Positions 1 to 8,798 of a stretch of DNA of 58,192 bases are shown here, piece after piece. The DNA is taken from contig JALONT010000033.1 in NCBI GenBank assembly GCA_025454795.1, positions 1-58,192 of the forward strand, read 5' to 3'. The notes beneath the pieces are model-generated. The model did no database searches. It saw only the letters and a program-made list of their open reading frames with translations, and was not told where the DNA came from. The stretch is from Bacteroidales bacterium (GTDB taxonomy: Bacteria > Bacteroidota > Bacteroidia > Bacteroidales > VadinHA17). The translations under genes and the position numbers were made by a program. The stretch's first letter is position 1. Each line of letters starts with the position of its first letter.

Positions 1-198
1 GTCATTCCGAATGAATCCGCCGCAAGGCGGATGAATGAGGAATCTCCTCCTTGCCCAGTGATTATTTTTGAAATTGTAAAAGATGTGTATAAAGGATAGC
101 CGGGGAGAGAAGGGGGGTGTAATCTGAAGTATATTAATTATATAGCCCCTCTCCCCTGGGAGAGAGCCTGTCCCGCGACAGCGGGAGGTTGGGGTGAG
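1..198. repeat. Intergenic palindromic repeat sequences
   Basis: No credible gene lies before position 385. The first 50 bases contain a short GC-rich hairpin (CCGCC-gcaa-GGCGG). From about 100 to 198 there is a purine/pyrimidine-rich stretch with inverted segments (CCCCTCTCCCCTGGGAGAG, then TCCCGC-gaca-GCGGGA, ending GGTTGGGGTGAGG). This kind of sequence is a widespread dispersed intergenic repeat in bacterial genomes. I infer a repeat, not a gene. The AT-rich part after 200 holds the secDF leader, with a possible -7 element TATATTTG at 322-329 but no good -33 box. Confidence 0.5.
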
Positions 199-384
199 GT
201 CAATTGATCCAGAGGCAAAATAAATTTGTTTTCACGCGGATCATGCAGATATTCGCAGATTTACCTGAAACTTTACCTGTTTCCTGTTCTTTATTGATGA
301 AAGATTTTGTAAAAAAATTAATATATTTGCGCCTCGATAAATAAGAATCAGAAATAATTACAGAATAATTCAAAAGAAAATCAG

Positions 385-3351
385 ATGCAGAATAAAGCAG
401 CAATTATCATTCTGGCTATAGCATTAGGCCTTGTATCTATCTATTCACTTTCGTTTACCGGTGCAACCGCTAAGGTTAAAAAAGATGCAAGGGAATATGC
501 CAGGGGTGACCTGGTAAAATCAACCGCATATCTTGATTCGATTTCCACACTTACGAAAGATCAGTGGAGCTTCCTGGGCTATTCATTCAAGGATTGCCAG
601 AAAAGAGAGCTGAACCTGGGCCTTGACCTGAAAGGAGGGATGAACGTTATCCTTGAAGTTTCAGTTGAAGACATTCTCAAGGCACTTTCAAATTATAATC
701 CTGACAAGACATTTAACGATGCTATTGCCCGTGCGAAACAACTTCAGAAGCAGAGTCCTTCAGATTTTTTAACTCTCTTCGGAAGGGCATTCCAGGAGAT
801 TGATCCTAATGCAAGACTGGCAGCTGTATTCGGTACCGTCGAGATGAAGGAGAAGATAAACTTCAACTCAACAAATGAGGATGTTATGAAAGTCCTTGAT
901 GCAGAGGTAACCGGTGCAATAGAAAATGCATTTAACATCCTTCGCACAAGGATAGACCGGTTTGGTGTTGTTCAGCCAAATATTACGCAGCTGGCAACAA
1001 AAGGAAGGATTCTTATAGAACTTCCGGGTCAGACTGATCCCAAAAGGGTACGTGAGTTACTCCAGGGAACCGCGAACCTTGAGTTCTGGGAGACTTATGA
1101 AAACGGTGAGATAATCGGATATCTTTCAACTGCAAACAATATATTGCGTGAGATCCAGGCAAATACAGTGAAACCAACTGCAGAAGAACCTTCTGCCGGA
1201 GGAACTGTTACCGATACTACCACAGCGAAAGACCAGTCACTGCTTGACCTGATTGAAAAAGATACTGCAGCAGTTCCGGAGGCTGCAACCAGGGAAGAGT
1301 TTACCCTTCAGAATCCTCTTTTCGGAGTCCTTACTCCAAGGGTTACTTCCGAAGGACAGCCTATGCCTTCAAGTATGATAGGTATGGCACTTGGAAAAGA
1401 TACAGCAAGGGTTAACAGGTATCTGAAAATGAATCAGATAAAAGCTATTTTCCCACGTGATCTGAAATTTGCCTGGAGCCAGAATCCTTACAAATATGAT
1501 CCTTCAGGTACTTTATACGAGCTTCATGCAATAAAAGTCACTACCCGCGACGGACGGGCTCCTCTTGATGGAGATGTTATTACTTCTGCAAGGCCAACTA
1601 CAGGAGTAGGATCTGACGTTAAAGTCGACTTTACAATGAGTGCTGAAGGTGCAAAAACCTGGGCAAGAATGACACGCGAAAATATTGACCGGTGCATTGC
1701 AGTAATTCTTGACGGTTATGTCAGATCGTACCCAAGAGTCCAGAATGAGATAACAGGAGGAAGCACAGAAATAACGGGTGATTTTACAATTGAAGAGGCC
1801 GATGACCTTGCAAACATCCTCAAATCAGGTAAATTGCCTGCTCCTGCAAGGATTATTTCCGATACGGTTATAGGACCTACACTTGGTAAAGAGGCTATTA
1901 ACTCAGGGTTGATTTCATTTGTAATTGCATTTTTTATCGTGCTGTTGTACATGATCTTTTATTACAGCAGAAGTGCAGGCACAGTAGCGGATATTGGTCT
2001 GGTAGTGAACGTGTTCCTGATGATAGGTGTACTTGCCTCCCTCGGATCTGTACTGACACTTCCGGGTATCGCTGGTATTGTGCTAACAATGGGTATGTCG
2101 GTTGATGCAAATGTATTGATTTTTGAGAGGATCCGGGAGGAAATGCGTGCAGGGAAAAATGTCAAGCTTGCTATTTCGGATGGTTATAAGGGCGCTTTAT
2201 CTGCAATTATGGACTCAAACCTTACAACATTACTTACGGGTGTTATACTTTATGTTTTTGGTACAGGTCCTATAAAAGGTTTTGCTACAACTCTTGTTAT
2301 TGGAATTCTAACCTCCCTCTTCAGCGCAATCTGGATCACAAGGTTGATTTATGAATTTATGCTTAAAAGAAATGCAAAACTCAGTTTCTCAATTAAGATA
2401 ACTGCCAATATATTAAAGAATTCACATGTTGACTTCATTGGTAAAAGAAAATATTTTTATGCCTTTTCAATCCTTATAACCCTGATCGGGATAGGTTCAT
2501 TATTTGTTAGAGGACTTAACCAGGGTATAGATTTTACAGGTGGACGTACCTACGTTATCCGGTTTGATAAGCCTATACGGACTCAGGATATTGCCAAGAA
2601 TCTGACTCCATATTTTATCGATGCTCCTCTGGTTGTCACTTATGGCAATGATAGACAGATAAGGCTTACAACTAAATATAAAATTAATGAAACCGGGGTT
2701 GACGATGAGATAGAAACAGCTTTATATACAGGCTTAAAAGACATAATCGGTCCTGACGTAACAAAGGAAGAATTTCTTTCGGATTACAGGGTAAGTTCCG
2801 AAACTGTCGGCCCAACAGTTGCACGAGATATTAAATCAAAAGCTGTCTGGGCGATAATGATGTCAGTTGTTTTAATATTCTTGTATATCTTCATGAGGTT
2901 CAGAAACTGGCAATACGGATTGGGAGCTATCACTGCTCTTGTCCACGATGTTACAATTGTTATTGGCATTTACTCTCTTCTTTGGGGAATTCTGCCTTTC
3001 ACAATGGAGATAGACCAGTCTTTTATCGCGGCTATCCTGACTGTAATAGGATACTCTGTAAACGACACCGTAGTGGTGTTTGACCGGTTGAGAGAATTTC
3101 TGCCACTTCATCGAAAACGTCCGGTAAGAGAGGTTCTTAACATGGCTCTGAATGATACATTGAGTCGTACCCTTAACACGGGTATGACATCGATCCTTGT
3201 TCTTATGGGGATGTTCTTTTTCGGCGGGGCCACAATCAGGGGATTCCTTTTCGCAATGATCCTCGGTGTAATAATCGGAACATATTCCTCAATATTTGTT
3301 GCCACATCGGTTGTATACGACTTTACAAAGAAAAGGGGCATAAAATACTAA
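385..3351 (+). CDS. secDF: Protein translocase subunit SecDF (fused SecD-SecF)
   Basis: This RND-type membrane protein uses the proton gradient to help SecYEG pull proteins across the inner membrane. The 988 residues contain SecD and SecF in one chain, as is usual in Bacteroidota. An N-terminal membrane helix (residues 5-25) is followed by the SecD D1 motif LGLDLKGGM (about 78-86), a large periplasmic domain with a Thr/Ala/Pro-rich insert near 265-300, and a first six-helix bundle from about 510. The SecF half starts with a helix and the matching motif QGIDFTGG near 712, with a second helix bundle ending at the C-terminus. Length and order fit the family. The ATG at 385 gives a proper signal-anchor start. 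A hairpin followed by a T run lies just downstream, so it is probably transcribed alone. Confidence 0.97.
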   Translation: MQNKAAIIILAIALGLVSIYSLSFTGATAKVKKDAREYARGDLVKSTAYLDSISTLTKDQWSFLGYSFKDCQKRELNLGLDLKGGMNVILEVSVEDILKALSNYNPDKTFNDAIARAKQLQKQSPSDFLTLFGRAFQEIDPNARLAAVFGTVEMKEKINFNSTNEDVMKVLDAEVTGAIENAFNILRTRIDRFGVVQPNITQLATKGRILIELPGQTDPKRVRELLQGTANLEFWETYENGEIIGYLSTANNILREIQANTVKPTAEEPSAGGTVTDTTTAKDQSLLDLIEKDTAAVPEAATREEFTLQNPLFGVLTPRVTSEGQPMPSSMIGMALGKDTARVNRYLKMNQIKAIFPRDLKFAWSQNPYKYDPSGTLYELHAIKVTTRDGRAPLDGDVITSARPTTGVGSDVKVDFTMSAEGAKTWARMTRENIDRCIAVILDGYVRSYPRVQNEITGGSTEITGDFTIEEADDLANILKSGKLPAPARIISDTVIGPTLGKEAINSGLISFVIAFFIVLLYMIFYYSRSAGTVADIGLVVNVFLMIGVLASLGSVLTLPGIAGIVLTMGMSVDANVLIFERIREEMRAGKNVKLAISDGYKGALSAIMDSNLTTLLTGVILYVFGTGPIKGFATTLVIGILTSLFSAIWITRLIYEFMLKRNAKLSFSIKITANILKNSHVDFIGKRKYFYAFSILITLIGIGSLFVRGLNQGIDFTGGRTYVIRFDKPIRTQDIAKNLTPYFIDAPLVVTYGNDRQIRLTTKYKINETGVDDEIETALYTGLKDIIGPDVTKEEFLSDYRVSSETVGPTVARDIKSKAVWAIMMSVVLIFLYIFMRFRNWQYGLGAITALVHDVTIVIGIYSLLWGILPFTMEIDQSFIAAILTVIGYSVNDTVVVFDRLREFLPLHRKRPVREVLNMALNDTLSRTLNTGMTSILVLMGMFFFGGATIRGFLFAMILGVIIGTYSSIFVATSVVYDFTKKRGIKY

Positions 3352-3370
3352 TCTAAAATATTTTAACTTA

Positions 3371-3403
3371 AAAGACTACACAAAACAGTCGTCTTTTTTT
3401 TTT
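3371..3403 (+). terminator. Rho-independent terminator after secDF
   Basis: An AAAGAC/GTCTTT stem (imperfect inside, loop about 14 nt) is followed by a run of ten T residues, 20 bp after the secDF stop. Confidence 0.65.
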
Positions 3404-3526
3404 CGACACCTTTCTGTCGCTAATAATTAATATTATATTATTTTCAGAAGCCGTCCGGGGATATTGTTTATCATAAACTTTTCTAACTTTACGGTTTAAA
3501 TAATAACCAATAGAAGATAGGAGTTA

Positions 3527-3907
3527 ATGAGCGGACAGGAGATATTTGTTATTATAATTGTTATCCTCTTGCTTTTCGGAGCCGATAAGCTGCCTGAAAT
3601 CGCCAGGAGTGTCGGGAAAAGCATGCGTGACTTTAAAAAAGCAACCGACGAGATACGCCAGGAATTTGAGTCAACTACCCGGGATATCAGGAATGACATT
3701 GCTGATGTAAAAGATTCCATAACAAAAGATGTGACTGAAATGTCGGATAGCATAGGCAGTGATGTGAATGAAGCGAAAAGTAACCTTGAAAGCAATCTCA
3801 ACAGTATGAAAGGCGATATTCAGAAAGATGTAACCGATGTAGCTGATTCCGTCAAAAAAGACGTGAGTGAAGCTACTGACCCATACAAATACGATTATAC
3901 AGACTAA
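3527..3907 (+). CDS. tatA: Twin-arginine translocase subunit TatA/TatE-type
   Basis: TatA forms the variable pore of the Tat system that exports folded, often cofactor-containing proteins. One short membrane helix (residues 5-18) ends in the FG hinge, followed by the typical amphipathic helix KLPEIARSVGKSMRDF. The tail (about residues 45-120) is long and highly charged, with 10-12 residue units built around V-x-D-S/D-x-x-K-D (for example KDVTDVADSVKKDVSEAT), which suggests a repeating amphipathic helix. TatA and TatB are hard to tell apart by sequence alone. No tatC is present in the window. The start at 3527 follows a purine-rich GATAGGAG leader. Confidence 0.88.
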   Translation: MSGQEIFVIIIVILLLFGADKLPEIARSVGKSMRDFKKATDEIRQEFESTTRDIRNDIADVKDSITKDVTEMSDSIGSDVNEAKSNLESNLNSMKGDIQKDVTDVADSVKKDVSEATDPYKYDYTD

Positions 3908-3979
3908 TCTGCATATAAGGAAATCCTGAAATAATCTGAGATCAATCTGAATTTTCATGTCAGGCGTTATCTGTAAATT

Positions 3980-4639
3980 ATGATAAGAACCAAAGGAATA
4001 ACAAAAGCCTACGGAGACCTAAAGGTTCTAAAGGGAATTGATATTGAAATAGCCAGACGGGAAGTAGTTTCAATTGTCGGAGCTAGCGGGGCAGGGAAAA
4101 CAACCCTTCTCCAGATAATCGGCACACTCGATAAGCCGGACAGCGGAACCATATCTTATAACGATCGGGATATAAGCATATTAAAAGGGAAATCTCTTGC
4201 AGCATTCCGCAATAGTAATATTGGTTTTGTTTTTCAGTTCCATCAGCTGTTGCCCGAATTTACTGCACTTGAGAATGTCTGTATCCCTGCATATATTGCA
4301 GGTAAGGGAAAAGCAGAAGCTGAAGCAAGAGCTGGCGAGCTTCTCGGTTTCCTGAACCTTTCCGACAGACTTGAGCATAAGCCTTCTGAGCTCAGCGGCG
4401 GTGAACAGCAACGCGTTGCCGTTGCCCGTGCACTTGTGAATAATCCTTCGGTAATCCTGGCAGACGAACCGTCAGGAAATCTCGATACGGAAAATAAAAA
4501 CGAACTTCATAAACTTTTTTTCAGGCTCAGGGATGCTTTCGGACAAACAATCATAATCGTTACCCACGACCGGCAGCTGGCAAACATGTCAGACCGCATA
4601 TTGCAGATCAAAGACGGACTTATTGTTAATGAGTCCTGA
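3980..4639 (+). CDS. lolD: ABC transporter ATP-binding protein, LolD-like
   Basis: This 219-residue ATPase is of the MacB/LolD type, which powers extraction of lipoproteins from the inner membrane or related mechanotransmission. It shows Walker A GASGAGKT (about 33-40), a Q-loop within [18 protein letters not shown] (about 76-93, the QFHQLLPEF sequence being typical of LolD), signature LSGGEQQR (about 138-145), Walker B VILADEP and switch histidine in VTHD. The partner permease (LolCE) is not in this window, so the LolD name rests on sequence pattern only. It follows tatA by 72 bp on the same strand and may share its transcript. Confidence 0.85.
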   Translation: MIRTKGITKAYGDLKVLKGIDIEIARREVVSIVGASGAGKTTLLQIIGTLDKPDSGTISYNDRDISILKGKSLAAFRNSNIGFVFQFHQLLPEFTALENVCIPAYIAGKGKAEAEARAGELLGFLNLSDRLEHKPSELSGGEQQRVAVARALVNNPSVILADEPSGNLDTENKNELHKLFFRLRDAFGQTIIIVTHDRQLANMSDRILQIKDGLIVNES

Positions 4640-4645
4640 AAAGGT

Positions 4646-4723
4646 ATGAACTATCGTCCCCTTCAGGAAGATGATGGCAGTGCTTCTGAAGTGAGATTCA
4701 GAAACCCGGATTGGAAAGCTTAA
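4646..4723 (+). CDS. Possible 25-residue small ORF
   Basis: An ATG seven bases after the lolD stop, preceded by GAAAAGG, opens 25 codons reading MNYRPLQEDDGSASEVRFRN then PDWKA. The spacing would permit translational coupling with lolD. I do not recognise the peptide. It may be chance or the end of a lost gene. The same stretch contains two weak inverted repeats (TCCTGAA/TTCAGGA and TTCTGAA/TTCAGAA) without a T run. Confidence 0.2.
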   Translation: MNYRPLQEDDGSASEVRFRNPDWKA

Positions 4724-4779
4724 CAGATACTTCTTTTTGATTGCTTTTTCAGAAATTCCTTCAAAAAAACAAGAAAATA

Positions 4780-4829
4780 TTTGTATTATGAACTAATGTT
4801 CATTATCTTTGTAGTGAACTATTGTTCAT
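4780..4829 (+). promoter_or_regulatory. Promoter with two DUF134-type operator palindromes
   Basis: A Bacteroidota promoter is visible: -33 TTTG at 4780-4783, a 20-bp spacer, and -7 TATCTTTG at 4804-4811. A perfect palindrome ATGAAC-TAAT-GTTCAT (4788-4803) fills the spacer. A second copy, GTGAAC-TATT-GTTCAT (4814-4829), lies at the likely transcription start, six bases before the DUF134 start codon. This is the layout of a self-repressed promoter. Assignment to the DUF134 product is inference from the same palindrome lying in front of the two other DUF134 genes. Confidence 0.8.
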
Positions 4830-4834
4830 AAAAT

Positions 4835-5419
4835 ATGTCGCCACGACCATTCAGATTACGGAAAATAAGCAACCCTCCGGTGATTTCGGGTTTTAAGCCT
4901 TACGGTAATAAAAAAAACGGAGGGAAAACAGAAAGTGTATTTCTGCATCTGGAAGAATATGAAGCATTGCGCTTATGTGATTACGAAATGCTTAATCATC
5001 ATCAGGCAGCTATTTTTATGGCTGTATCAAGACCCACCCTTACACGAATTTATTCAAAAGCAAGGCAAAAAGTAGCAGAAGCGCTCGTTCAGGGGAGACA
5101 GATTATTATCGAAGGAGGCAAGATATATTTTGACAGCGAATGGTATTCCTGCAAATCTTGCAGCTGCTATTTTAACAATCCTGAGAAACAGGAAGAGATA
5201 AAAGAATGTCCGTTATGCAGGAGCAGCAATTTTATGAATTATGAACCAGATCATGAGGAAACTGAAGATACTTTGACAAGATGTATGGATATCTGTATTT
5301 GTCCCTCATGTGGTTTTGAAACACCTCACCGTTTTGGTTGCCCCTGCAAGGATGAAATATGCCCTGAATGTGGAAACAATATGGTCAGAAAAGGAGCACC
5401 GCTTATAAGGAATCTTTAA
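4835..5419 (+). CDS. DUF134 (UPF0251) DNA-binding regulator with extended zinc ribbons
   Basis: This is a predicted transcription factor of the DUF134 family, whose regulatory targets are poorly known. The N-terminus has the family pattern PRPFRLRKI...P...GFKPYG and EEYEALRLCDYE, then a sigma-like helix-turn-helix (AAIFMAVSRPTLTRIYSKAR, about 58-77). At 194 residues it is longer than the two other family members here (150 and 134). The extra C-terminal part has four Cys groups, CKSCSC, CPLC, CxDICICPSC and CPCKDEICPEC, enough for two or more metal ribbons. It is the first gene of the redox cluster and sits behind the double operator, so self-regulation is likely. Confidence 0.88.
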   Translation: MSPRPFRLRKISNPPVISGFKPYGNKKNGGKTESVFLHLEEYEALRLCDYEMLNHHQAAIFMAVSRPTLTRIYSKARQKVAEALVQGRQIIIEGGKIYFDSEWYSCKSCSCYFNNPEKQEEIKECPLCRSSNFMNYEPDHEETEDTLTRCMDICICPSCGFETPHRFGCPCKDEICPECGNNMVRKGAPLIRNL

Positions 5420-5431
5420 TAAACAAATGAT

Positions 5432-5749
5432 ATGAAAGTAGCTATTACAAGTAATGGGAACAGCCTTGAAAGTAAATTGGATCAGCGTTTTGGCCGTTGC
5501 GGGTACTTTATTATTTACGATACTGAGACTCAAGGGTTAGAATTTTTACCGAATCCCAATAAAGATGTACAAGAGGGTGCAGGACCTGCATCCGTTCAAC
5601 TTGTTGCATCACGCAATGTTCAGAAGATTATTTCGGGAGAATTCGGAATAAAGATCAAGTCGTTGCTTGACAGTCTGAAAATCCAGATGATTGTTCTGAA
5701 ACAACCTGAAAAAAGTATAAAAGAAATTATTGATATGTTGAACAATTAA
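5432..5749 (+). CDS. NifX/NifB-type FeMo-cofactor-binding domain protein (COG1433)
   Basis: A stand-alone dinitrogenase iron-molybdenum cofactor domain (105 residues). It starts MKVAITSNG and has the family features SKLDQRFGRCGYFIIYD (about 15-30), NPNKD and a GAG-x-x-S/A region. Relatives include NifX and NafY, which carry FeMo-co, and the orange protein ORP of Desulfovibrio, which binds a Mo-Cu-S cluster. No nitrogenase gene is present, so a nitrogen-fixation role is not supported. It lies 12 bp after the DUF134 gene and is probably in the same transcript. The Cys in RFGRCGYF is a candidate ligand. Confidence 0.88.
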   Translation: MKVAITSNGNSLESKLDQRFGRCGYFIIYDTETQGLEFLPNPNKDVQEGAGPASVQLVASRNVQKIISGEFGIKIKSLLDSLKIQMIVLKQPEKSIKEIIDMLNN

Positions 5750-5763
5750 AAATGGAGGTAATT

Positions 5764-6009
5764 ATGCCAGGATTTGATCAAACAGGCCCGCAGGGAAAAG
5801 GTTCCCTGACAGGCCGCAGAATGGGTCGTTGTACAAATTATGGGAGGAATTTGAAAAAAGCAGAAAGCGCTACTTCCTCTGAACAAAATGATAATTCACC
5901 TGAAAACTTTCAGGGAAGAGGTTTTGGCTTTGGCTTAAGAAGAGTTGGATTAGGGAGAGGCAGAAGGAACGATACGGGACGACAAAATCGATTAAGGGGT
6001 AATTTTTAA
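5764..6009 (+). CDS. DUF5320-like Gly/Arg-rich small protein
   Basis: An 81-residue protein beginning MPGFDQTGPQGKGSLTGRRM, the pattern of the small Gly-rich DUF5320 proteins often found beside NifX and MinD/Mrp genes. The C-terminus is low-complexity RGxGFGxGxR. The start is set by the ribosome site: GGAGG at 5754-5758 lies six bases before the ATG at 5764, while an in-frame ATG at 5752 overlaps that site and is rejected. The gap to the NifX gene is 14 bp. The molecular function is unknown. A second family member is encoded at 13704-14033. Confidence 0.75.
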   Translation: MPGFDQTGPQGKGSLTGRRMGRCTNYGRNLKKAESATSSEQNDNSPENFQGRGFGFGLRRVGLGRGRRNDTGRQNRLRGNF

Positions 6010-6070
6010 AAATACGCGAAATGCTATGCCCCTTTTATAATAAGTTATTCATCAATTAATATTTATTTTT

Positions 6071-6409
6071 ATGAAAAAAAGAATTGCTATTCCGTTAGAA
6101 GACGGAATCTTGTGCTCTCATTTTGGTCATTGTCAGCAGTTTGCAATCATTGATGGTGATGACAGCACCATTTCAGCAGAGCAGCTTGTTACACCTCCGC
6201 CTCATGAACCAGGTTTACTTCCGGGATGGCTTGCTGAAAAAGGAGTCACAGATGTCATTGCCGGAGGAATGGGACAGAGAGCGATAAATCTCTTCAATCA
6301 GCAGAAAATCAATGTATTTGTTGGTGCACCGATAAAAATGCCCAAAGATCTCGCAAAAGACCTGCTGAACAATACTCTGATTGCGGGAGCAAATTATTGT
6401 GACCATTAG
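6071..6409 (+). CDS. NifX/ORP-type domain protein (COG1433), HFGHC class
   Basis: A 112-residue protein of the dinitrogenase iron-molybdenum cofactor family. It has MKKRIAIPLEDGILCSHFGH, then CQQFAIID, PPPHEPGLLPGWLAE and VIAGGMGQRA. The HFGHC and PPHEPG...P-WL motifs mark a branch distinct from the 5432 protein, typically linked to Mrp ATPases and in some Desulfovibrio fused to Mrp. His and Cys in HFGHC are candidate metal ligands. It stands 61 bp after the DUF5320-like gene and 12 bp before the DUF89 gene. Confidence 0.88.
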   Translation: MKKRIAIPLEDGILCSHFGHCQQFAIIDGDDSTISAEQLVTPPPHEPGLLPGWLAEKGVTDVIAGGMGQRAINLFNQQKINVFVGAPIKMPKDLAKDLLNNTLIAGANYCDH

Positions 6410-6421
6410 TTATTATTGAAA

Positions 6422-7291
6422 ATGTTATCAGATCACCGCTGTTTTTTCTGTTTTGCAAAAGCATTTGAGAAATTACTTCAGAAAGAAAATATTCCGAATG
6501 AATCAAAAAATAGTTTCACGCTTGAGATGATTCGTTTATATATAGACAGATGGGATGAATTCAACACTCCTGATTTTTCAAGGGAACTTCATGCTCTGTT
6601 AAGAAGTTATACTCATAATCCTGATCCATACAAGAAGGTAAAGAGGGAAAATAATGATCAGGCAATCAGTTTGGTTCCGGAATTAAAAAAATTGATTAAA
6701 CAATCAGGAGATCCTTTTGAAACTGCTTTACGCCTGGCAATTGCAGGAAATATAATCGATTACGCAGCAAGTGACAATTTTGATCTCAAATCAACAATTG
6801 ACAGAGTTCTTACTTCTGAATTTGCCATCGATCATTCAATGCATTTAAAGGTAGCAATAGAAAACGCAGGGACTGTTTTATATCTGGGAGATAACGCCGG
6901 TGAGATTATTTTTGATAAACTTTTTATAGAGACTATTAACCACCCCGACTTGATCTTTGTGGTAAGAGGCGCACCAGTTATTAACGATGCAACAATGGAT
7001 GATGCTGAATATACCGGTATAAACAAAGTAGCTAAAGTAATATCGAACGGTTATGATGCGCCCTCAACCATAGTGAATAAATCCAGTACTGAATTTCAGT
7101 ATTATTTTAATAAAGCCGACCTTATCATTTCCAAGGGACAGGGCAACCTTGAAGGGCTGCTTCATTTAAATGATAAAAGGATCTTTTTCCTGCTGATGGT
7201 CAAATGCAATGTAATGGCAGAATTTCTTAAAGTTGAAAAAGACAGTTTTGTAGTATATAATGCCTCTATCCTGAATAGCGTAACAAACTAA
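6422..7291 (+). CDS. DUF89 family protein (damage-control phosphatase/ARMT1-like)
   Basis: A metal-dependent phosphatase-type protein of the DUF89 family, members of which hydrolyse damaged sugar phosphates. Seen: N-terminal RCFFCFAKAFEKLL with a C-x-x-C pair, YLGDNAGEIIFDKLF (Asp-Asn metal motif), VRGAPVINDATMDDA, and SKGQGNLEGL. These are the conserved DUF89 subfamily I blocks and the length fits (about 290). I take the ATG at 6422; a TTG at 6416 is also in frame. No clear Shine-Dalgarno site is seen. Its place next to NifX genes is a recurrent context in anaerobes, but the substrate cannot be named. Confidence 0.85.
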   Translation: MLSDHRCFFCFAKAFEKLLQKENIPNESKNSFTLEMIRLYIDRWDEFNTPDFSRELHALLRSYTHNPDPYKKVKRENNDQAISLVPELKKLIKQSGDPFETALRLAIAGNIIDYAASDNFDLKSTIDRVLTSEFAIDHSMHLKVAIENAGTVLYLGDNAGEIIFDKLFIETINHPDLIFVVRGAPVINDATMDDAEYTGINKVAKVISNGYDAPSTIVNKSSTEFQYYFNKADLIISKGQGNLEGLLHLNDKRIFFLLMVKCNVMAEFLKVEKDSFVVYNASILNSVTN

Positions 7292-7307
7292 TCTATAATA
7301 CTATAAA

Positions 7308-8252
7308 ATGATCAGCTTCGGCCCCGTTCCATCAAGAAGGCTTGGAAAAAGTCTCGGGATCAATAATATTATTTCTCCAAAAGTCTGCTCCTATAGTTGC
7401 ATTTATTGCCAGGTAGGAAAGACAATAAAGAAAAGCTCTGTAAGAGAAAGCTTTTACAAACCTGATGTTATTTATGAAAAGGTTGTGAAGCATATAGATC
7501 AACTCGGCAGCGAAAATTATCCTGATTATCTGACTTTTGTTTCAAATGGAGAACCCACACTTGACATAAACCTGGGAAGAAGTATCAGATTGTTGAAAAA
7601 AACCGGAATTCCGGTGGCAGTAATTACTAATGCTTCATTACTGGAGTATGAATCAATAAGAGAAGACCTCTCCCCTGCTGACTGGGTGTCGCTTAAAATG
7701 GATGCTGGTGATAGCGATAAATGGCAAAAAGTAAACCGTCCCGCTCCCGGGCTCGATTTCGAAAAACTGACCGAAAGCAAGAAACTGTTTGCTTCTGAAT
7801 TTAGAGGGATATTATGCACCGAAACAATGCTGGTTGACAGGATAAACGACTTCCCGGAGAATCTTACCAATGTGGCACAACTTATTAAGAATTTAAACCC
7901 GGCTAAAGCATACTTGTCAATACCGATACGGCCCCCTGCCGGATTTTCTGTAAAAGCGCCAGATCCGGAAAAGTTGAACCAGGCATGGCAGATATTCAGC
8001 GATATGAATATTAAAACGGAATTTCTTACGGGCTTCGAAGGCACCAATGCCGGTTTTACAGGCAATATATATGAAGACATATTAAATATTACAGCCGTGC
8101 ATCCGTTAAGGGAAGATTCAATGATTAAACTTTTGGAGAATGATAATGCCGGATATGAAGTGGTTGAATCTCTTATCAGGCAAAGATTGATAAGGGTCTC
8201 AGTGTACGACGGGAAAAAATTTTACTTGAGGGAATATCATCTTGTTATTTAA
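7308..8252 (+). CDS. Radical SAM protein (FGPVPSRRLG family)
   Basis: A radical SAM enzyme of 314 residues. It opens with FGPVPSRRLGKSLGINNI and carries the [4Fe-4S]-SAM motif C27-x3-C31-x2-C34 (CSYSCIYC). TFVSNGEPTLD is the second conserved block and VITNAS the third. A C-terminal helix-turn-helix-like segment (residues about 250-310, PLREDSMIKLLE...VVESLIRQRLI) is common in this family. The family is widespread in anaerobes and methanogens, without an agreed reaction. It begins 16 bp after the DUF89 gene and ends four bases before the deformylase gene, so it is part of the operon. Confidence 0.9.
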   Translation: MISFGPVPSRRLGKSLGINNIISPKVCSYSCIYCQVGKTIKKSSVRESFYKPDVIYEKVVKHIDQLGSENYPDYLTFVSNGEPTLDINLGRSIRLLKKTGIPVAVITNASLLEYESIREDLSPADWVSLKMDAGDSDKWQKVNRPAPGLDFEKLTESKKLFASEFRGILCTETMLVDRINDFPENLTNVAQLIKNLNPAKAYLSIPIRPPAGFSVKAPDPEKLNQAWQIFSDMNIKTEFLTGFEGTNAGFTGNIYEDILNITAVHPLREDSMIKLLENDNAGYEVVESLIRQRLIRVSVYDGKKFYLREYHLVI

Positions 8253-8255
8253 TTA

Positions 8256-8798
8256 ATGGTTGCTCCTGTTATTTTATATGGTTCTCCTGTTCTCAGGAAA
8301 TCTTCGGCAGACATTACCGGAGAAGACAATATAACGGGAATTTCTGAAACGCTTTTCAGTACTCTTAAAAATGCTAAAGGTATCGGATTGGCAGGTCCAC
8401 AGGTAAGTTTATTAAAAAGAGCTTTTGTGATCGACACTTCGCCGCTTTCCGAAGATGATATTACGATTGAAAAATATGAAAAGGTTTTTATAAATCCCAT
8501 GATACTTGAAAGAAACAATGATGATGTAATGTTCAGGGAGGGATGCCTTAGTATTCCTGATATCTTCGAAGAAGTCAAACGTCCATCTAAGATTTGGGTA
8601 AGATATAATGACCTTTCTTTTAATATAGTTGAAGAAGAAATGACAGGCATTGTTGCACGGATTTTTCAGCACGAATATGATCATCTTGAAGGAATACTGT
8701 TCATAGACAAAATAAACCCTGTAAAGAGAAAAATACTCTCGCCAAAACTTAATAAAATAAAGATATTATCACGCGGTTCAGTTAATTATTATGGGTAA
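8256..8798 (+). CDS. def: Peptide deformylase
   Basis: This enzyme removes the formyl group from the N-terminal Met of new proteins. All three family motifs are present: GIGLAGPQV (42-50), EGCLSIP with metal ligand C97, and QHEYDHLEG with H139, E140 and H143. The 180 residues are normal for a bacterial enzyme, so it should be active. Its position inside a redox operon, eight bases overlapping the HdrC-like gene, is unusual for def and suggests either an accessory copy or a housekeeping gene captured by the cluster. Whether a second copy exists cannot be seen here. Confidence 0.95.
   Translation: MVAPVILYGSPVLRKSSADITGEDNITGISETLFSTLKNAKGIGLAGPQVSLLKRAFVIDTSPLSEDDITIEKYEKVFINPMILERNNDDVMFREGCLSIPDIFEEVKRPSKIWVRYNDLSFNIVEEEMTGIVARIFQHEYDHLEGILFIDKINPVKRKILSPKLNKIKILSRGSVNYYG

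Noticed and set aside
200-403. 67-codon minus-strand frame
   Set aside because: It overlaps the secDF start and leader and has no recognisable feature.
5752-6009. ATG at 5752 as start of the DUF5320-like gene
   Set aside because: It overlaps the GGAGG ribosome site that serves the ATG at 5764, where the family begins (MPGFDQTGP).
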